Below, in pieces: positions 14,372 through 14,979 of a stretch of DNA of 14,979 nt. The notes below the pieces were generated by a model. It was not told where the DNA came from, did no database searches, and worked only from the letters and a program-made list of their open reading frames with translations. The position numbers and the translations under genes are program-made. The stretch is from CAZZIZ01 sp964654535. Lineage in GTDB: Bacteria; Bacteroidota; Bacteroidia; Chitinophagales; UBA2359. Location: assembly GCA_964654535.1 (NCBI GenBank), contig CAZZIZ010000074.1, positions 1 to 14,979 of the forward strand, in the 5' to 3' direction. Every line of letters starts with the position of its first letter. The first letter of the stretch is position 1.

Positions 14372-14979
14372 TTAAACAACCATTTCAGGAATGTCGCCTT
14401 CGATAACGAGCTTGCCGCCCGTTTTTTCCTTTATCTCTTCAACGCTAACTCCAGGAGCGCGCTCTAATAAATGAAAGGCTCCATCGCGTACATCGAGCAC
14501 GGCGAGGTCAGTGACAATCTTCTTGATGCAGCCCACTCCGGTTAAGGGTAGGTCGCAATTGGCTAAGAGCTTATGGTCTCCTCGTTTGTTTACGTGGGTC
14601 ATCGCCACAATAATGTTGTCGGTTCCTGCGACGAGATCCATAGCGCCGCCCATTCCTTTGACCATTTTGCCTGGAATTTTCCAGTTGGCTATATCTCCAT
14701 TTTCGGAAACTTGCATAGCGCCTAAAACGGTTAAGTCAACGTGGCCTCCGCGAATCATTGCAAAAGAAGTAGCTGAATCAAAGAAGCTACTTCCTGGTAA
14801 ATAAGTAACGGTTTGTTTTCCAGCATTAATTAAGTCGGCATCGATATTGGCTTCGGATGGAAACGGCCCCATTCCCAACAAACCGTTTTCCGAATGCAAT
14901 ACGATATTTATATCGTCCGGAACATAGTTAGAAACCAAAGTCGGGATACCGATTCCAAGGTTCACGTAAAAACCGTCTT
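14372..14979 (-). CDS. scoB: 3-oxoacid CoA-transferase beta subunit, 5' end beyond the window
   Basis: This is the B subunit of succinyl-CoA:3-ketoacid (acetoacetate) CoA-transferase, which moves CoA between succinyl-CoA and acetoacetate. The reading frame continues through the right edge: the last complete codons read DGFYVNLGIGIPT, so the GTG at 14965 is an internal valine rather than the start, and about 20 N-terminal residues are missing. HSENGLLGMGPFP contains the Glu expected to carry the CoA thioester. GGHVDLTVLGAMQVS and KMVKGMGGAMDLV are further conserved family segments. A scoA partner is expected upstream, outside the window, but is not seen. It is probably the first visible gene of the scoB-anmK-SDR transcript. 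AtoA-like specificity is an alternative name for the same family. Confidence 0.93.
   Translation of the reverse strand, partial: DGFYVNLGIGIPTLVSNYVPDDINIVLHSENGLLGMGPFPSEANIDADLINAGKQTVTYLPGSSFFDSATSFAMIRGGHVDLTVLGAMQVSENGDIANWKIPGKMVKGMGGAMDLVAGTDNIIVAMTHVNKRGDHKLLANCDLPLTGVGCIKKIVTDLAVLDVRDGAFHLLERAPGVSVEEIKEKTGGKLVIEGDIPEMVV

Noticed and set aside
14372..14965. Complete scoB starting at the GTG at 14965
   Set aside because: The frame continues upstream as DGFYVNLGIG, which matches the conserved family N-terminus, so the gene is cut by the window edge.

Overview
The window looks like a chromosomal segment of a Bacteroidota bacterium, most likely Flavobacteriales or a close relative. The evidence is: type IX secretion (T9SS) type A sorting tails on two secreted proteins, signal peptides ending in the A-Q style common in this phylum, no obvious Shine-Dalgarno sequences, the gene pair rbfA plus a LolC/LolE-type permease, and moderate GC. 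The genus cannot be named from the sequence. All ten genes have open reading frames with no visible frameshift; only the last gene is cut, by the right edge.

Left part (about 1-8560). After a 347-base stretch holding a structured repeat come four consecutive minus-strand genes for secreted, cysteine-rich, low-lysine proteins of 979, 409, 792 and about 262 residues. Each has a signal peptide and the same roughly 158-residue module with eight cysteines at nearly identical spacing. What surrounds that module differs. The 979- and 409-residue proteins end in a known Bacteroidota 'VDWVLVELRD' domain plus a two-loop dockerin/EF-hand-like calcium motif. The 792- and 262-residue proteins end in a T9SS type A sorting domain. 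The 979- and 792-residue proteins also share a cysteine-rich N-terminal module and an Ig-like segment. The cluster looks like duplication with domain shuffling of cell-surface or secreted proteins. No enzymatic function is visible.

Middle part (8566-12056). A minus-strand MsbA-like ABC exporter is read away from rbfA (30S ribosome maturation). rbfA is followed after 5 bases by a LolC/LolE/FtsX-type inner-membrane permease.

Right part (12276-14979). A minus-strand run probably forms an operon in the order scoB (CoA transferase beta subunit, cut by the window edge), anmK (anhydro-N-acetylmuramic acid kinase) and an extended-SDR NAD(P)-dependent epimerase/reductase. The last two overlap by four bases.

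Three copies of a dispersed structured repeat (141-324, 3505-3687, 12074-12258) lie just past stop codons. Each has a first hairpin, a GTCGGGCTATCC-like hinge, a second long hairpin and a CTATCCCTCAC-like end. The stems differ between copies but remain paired. No tRNA, rRNA, CRISPR array, insertion sequence or phage gene was seen.
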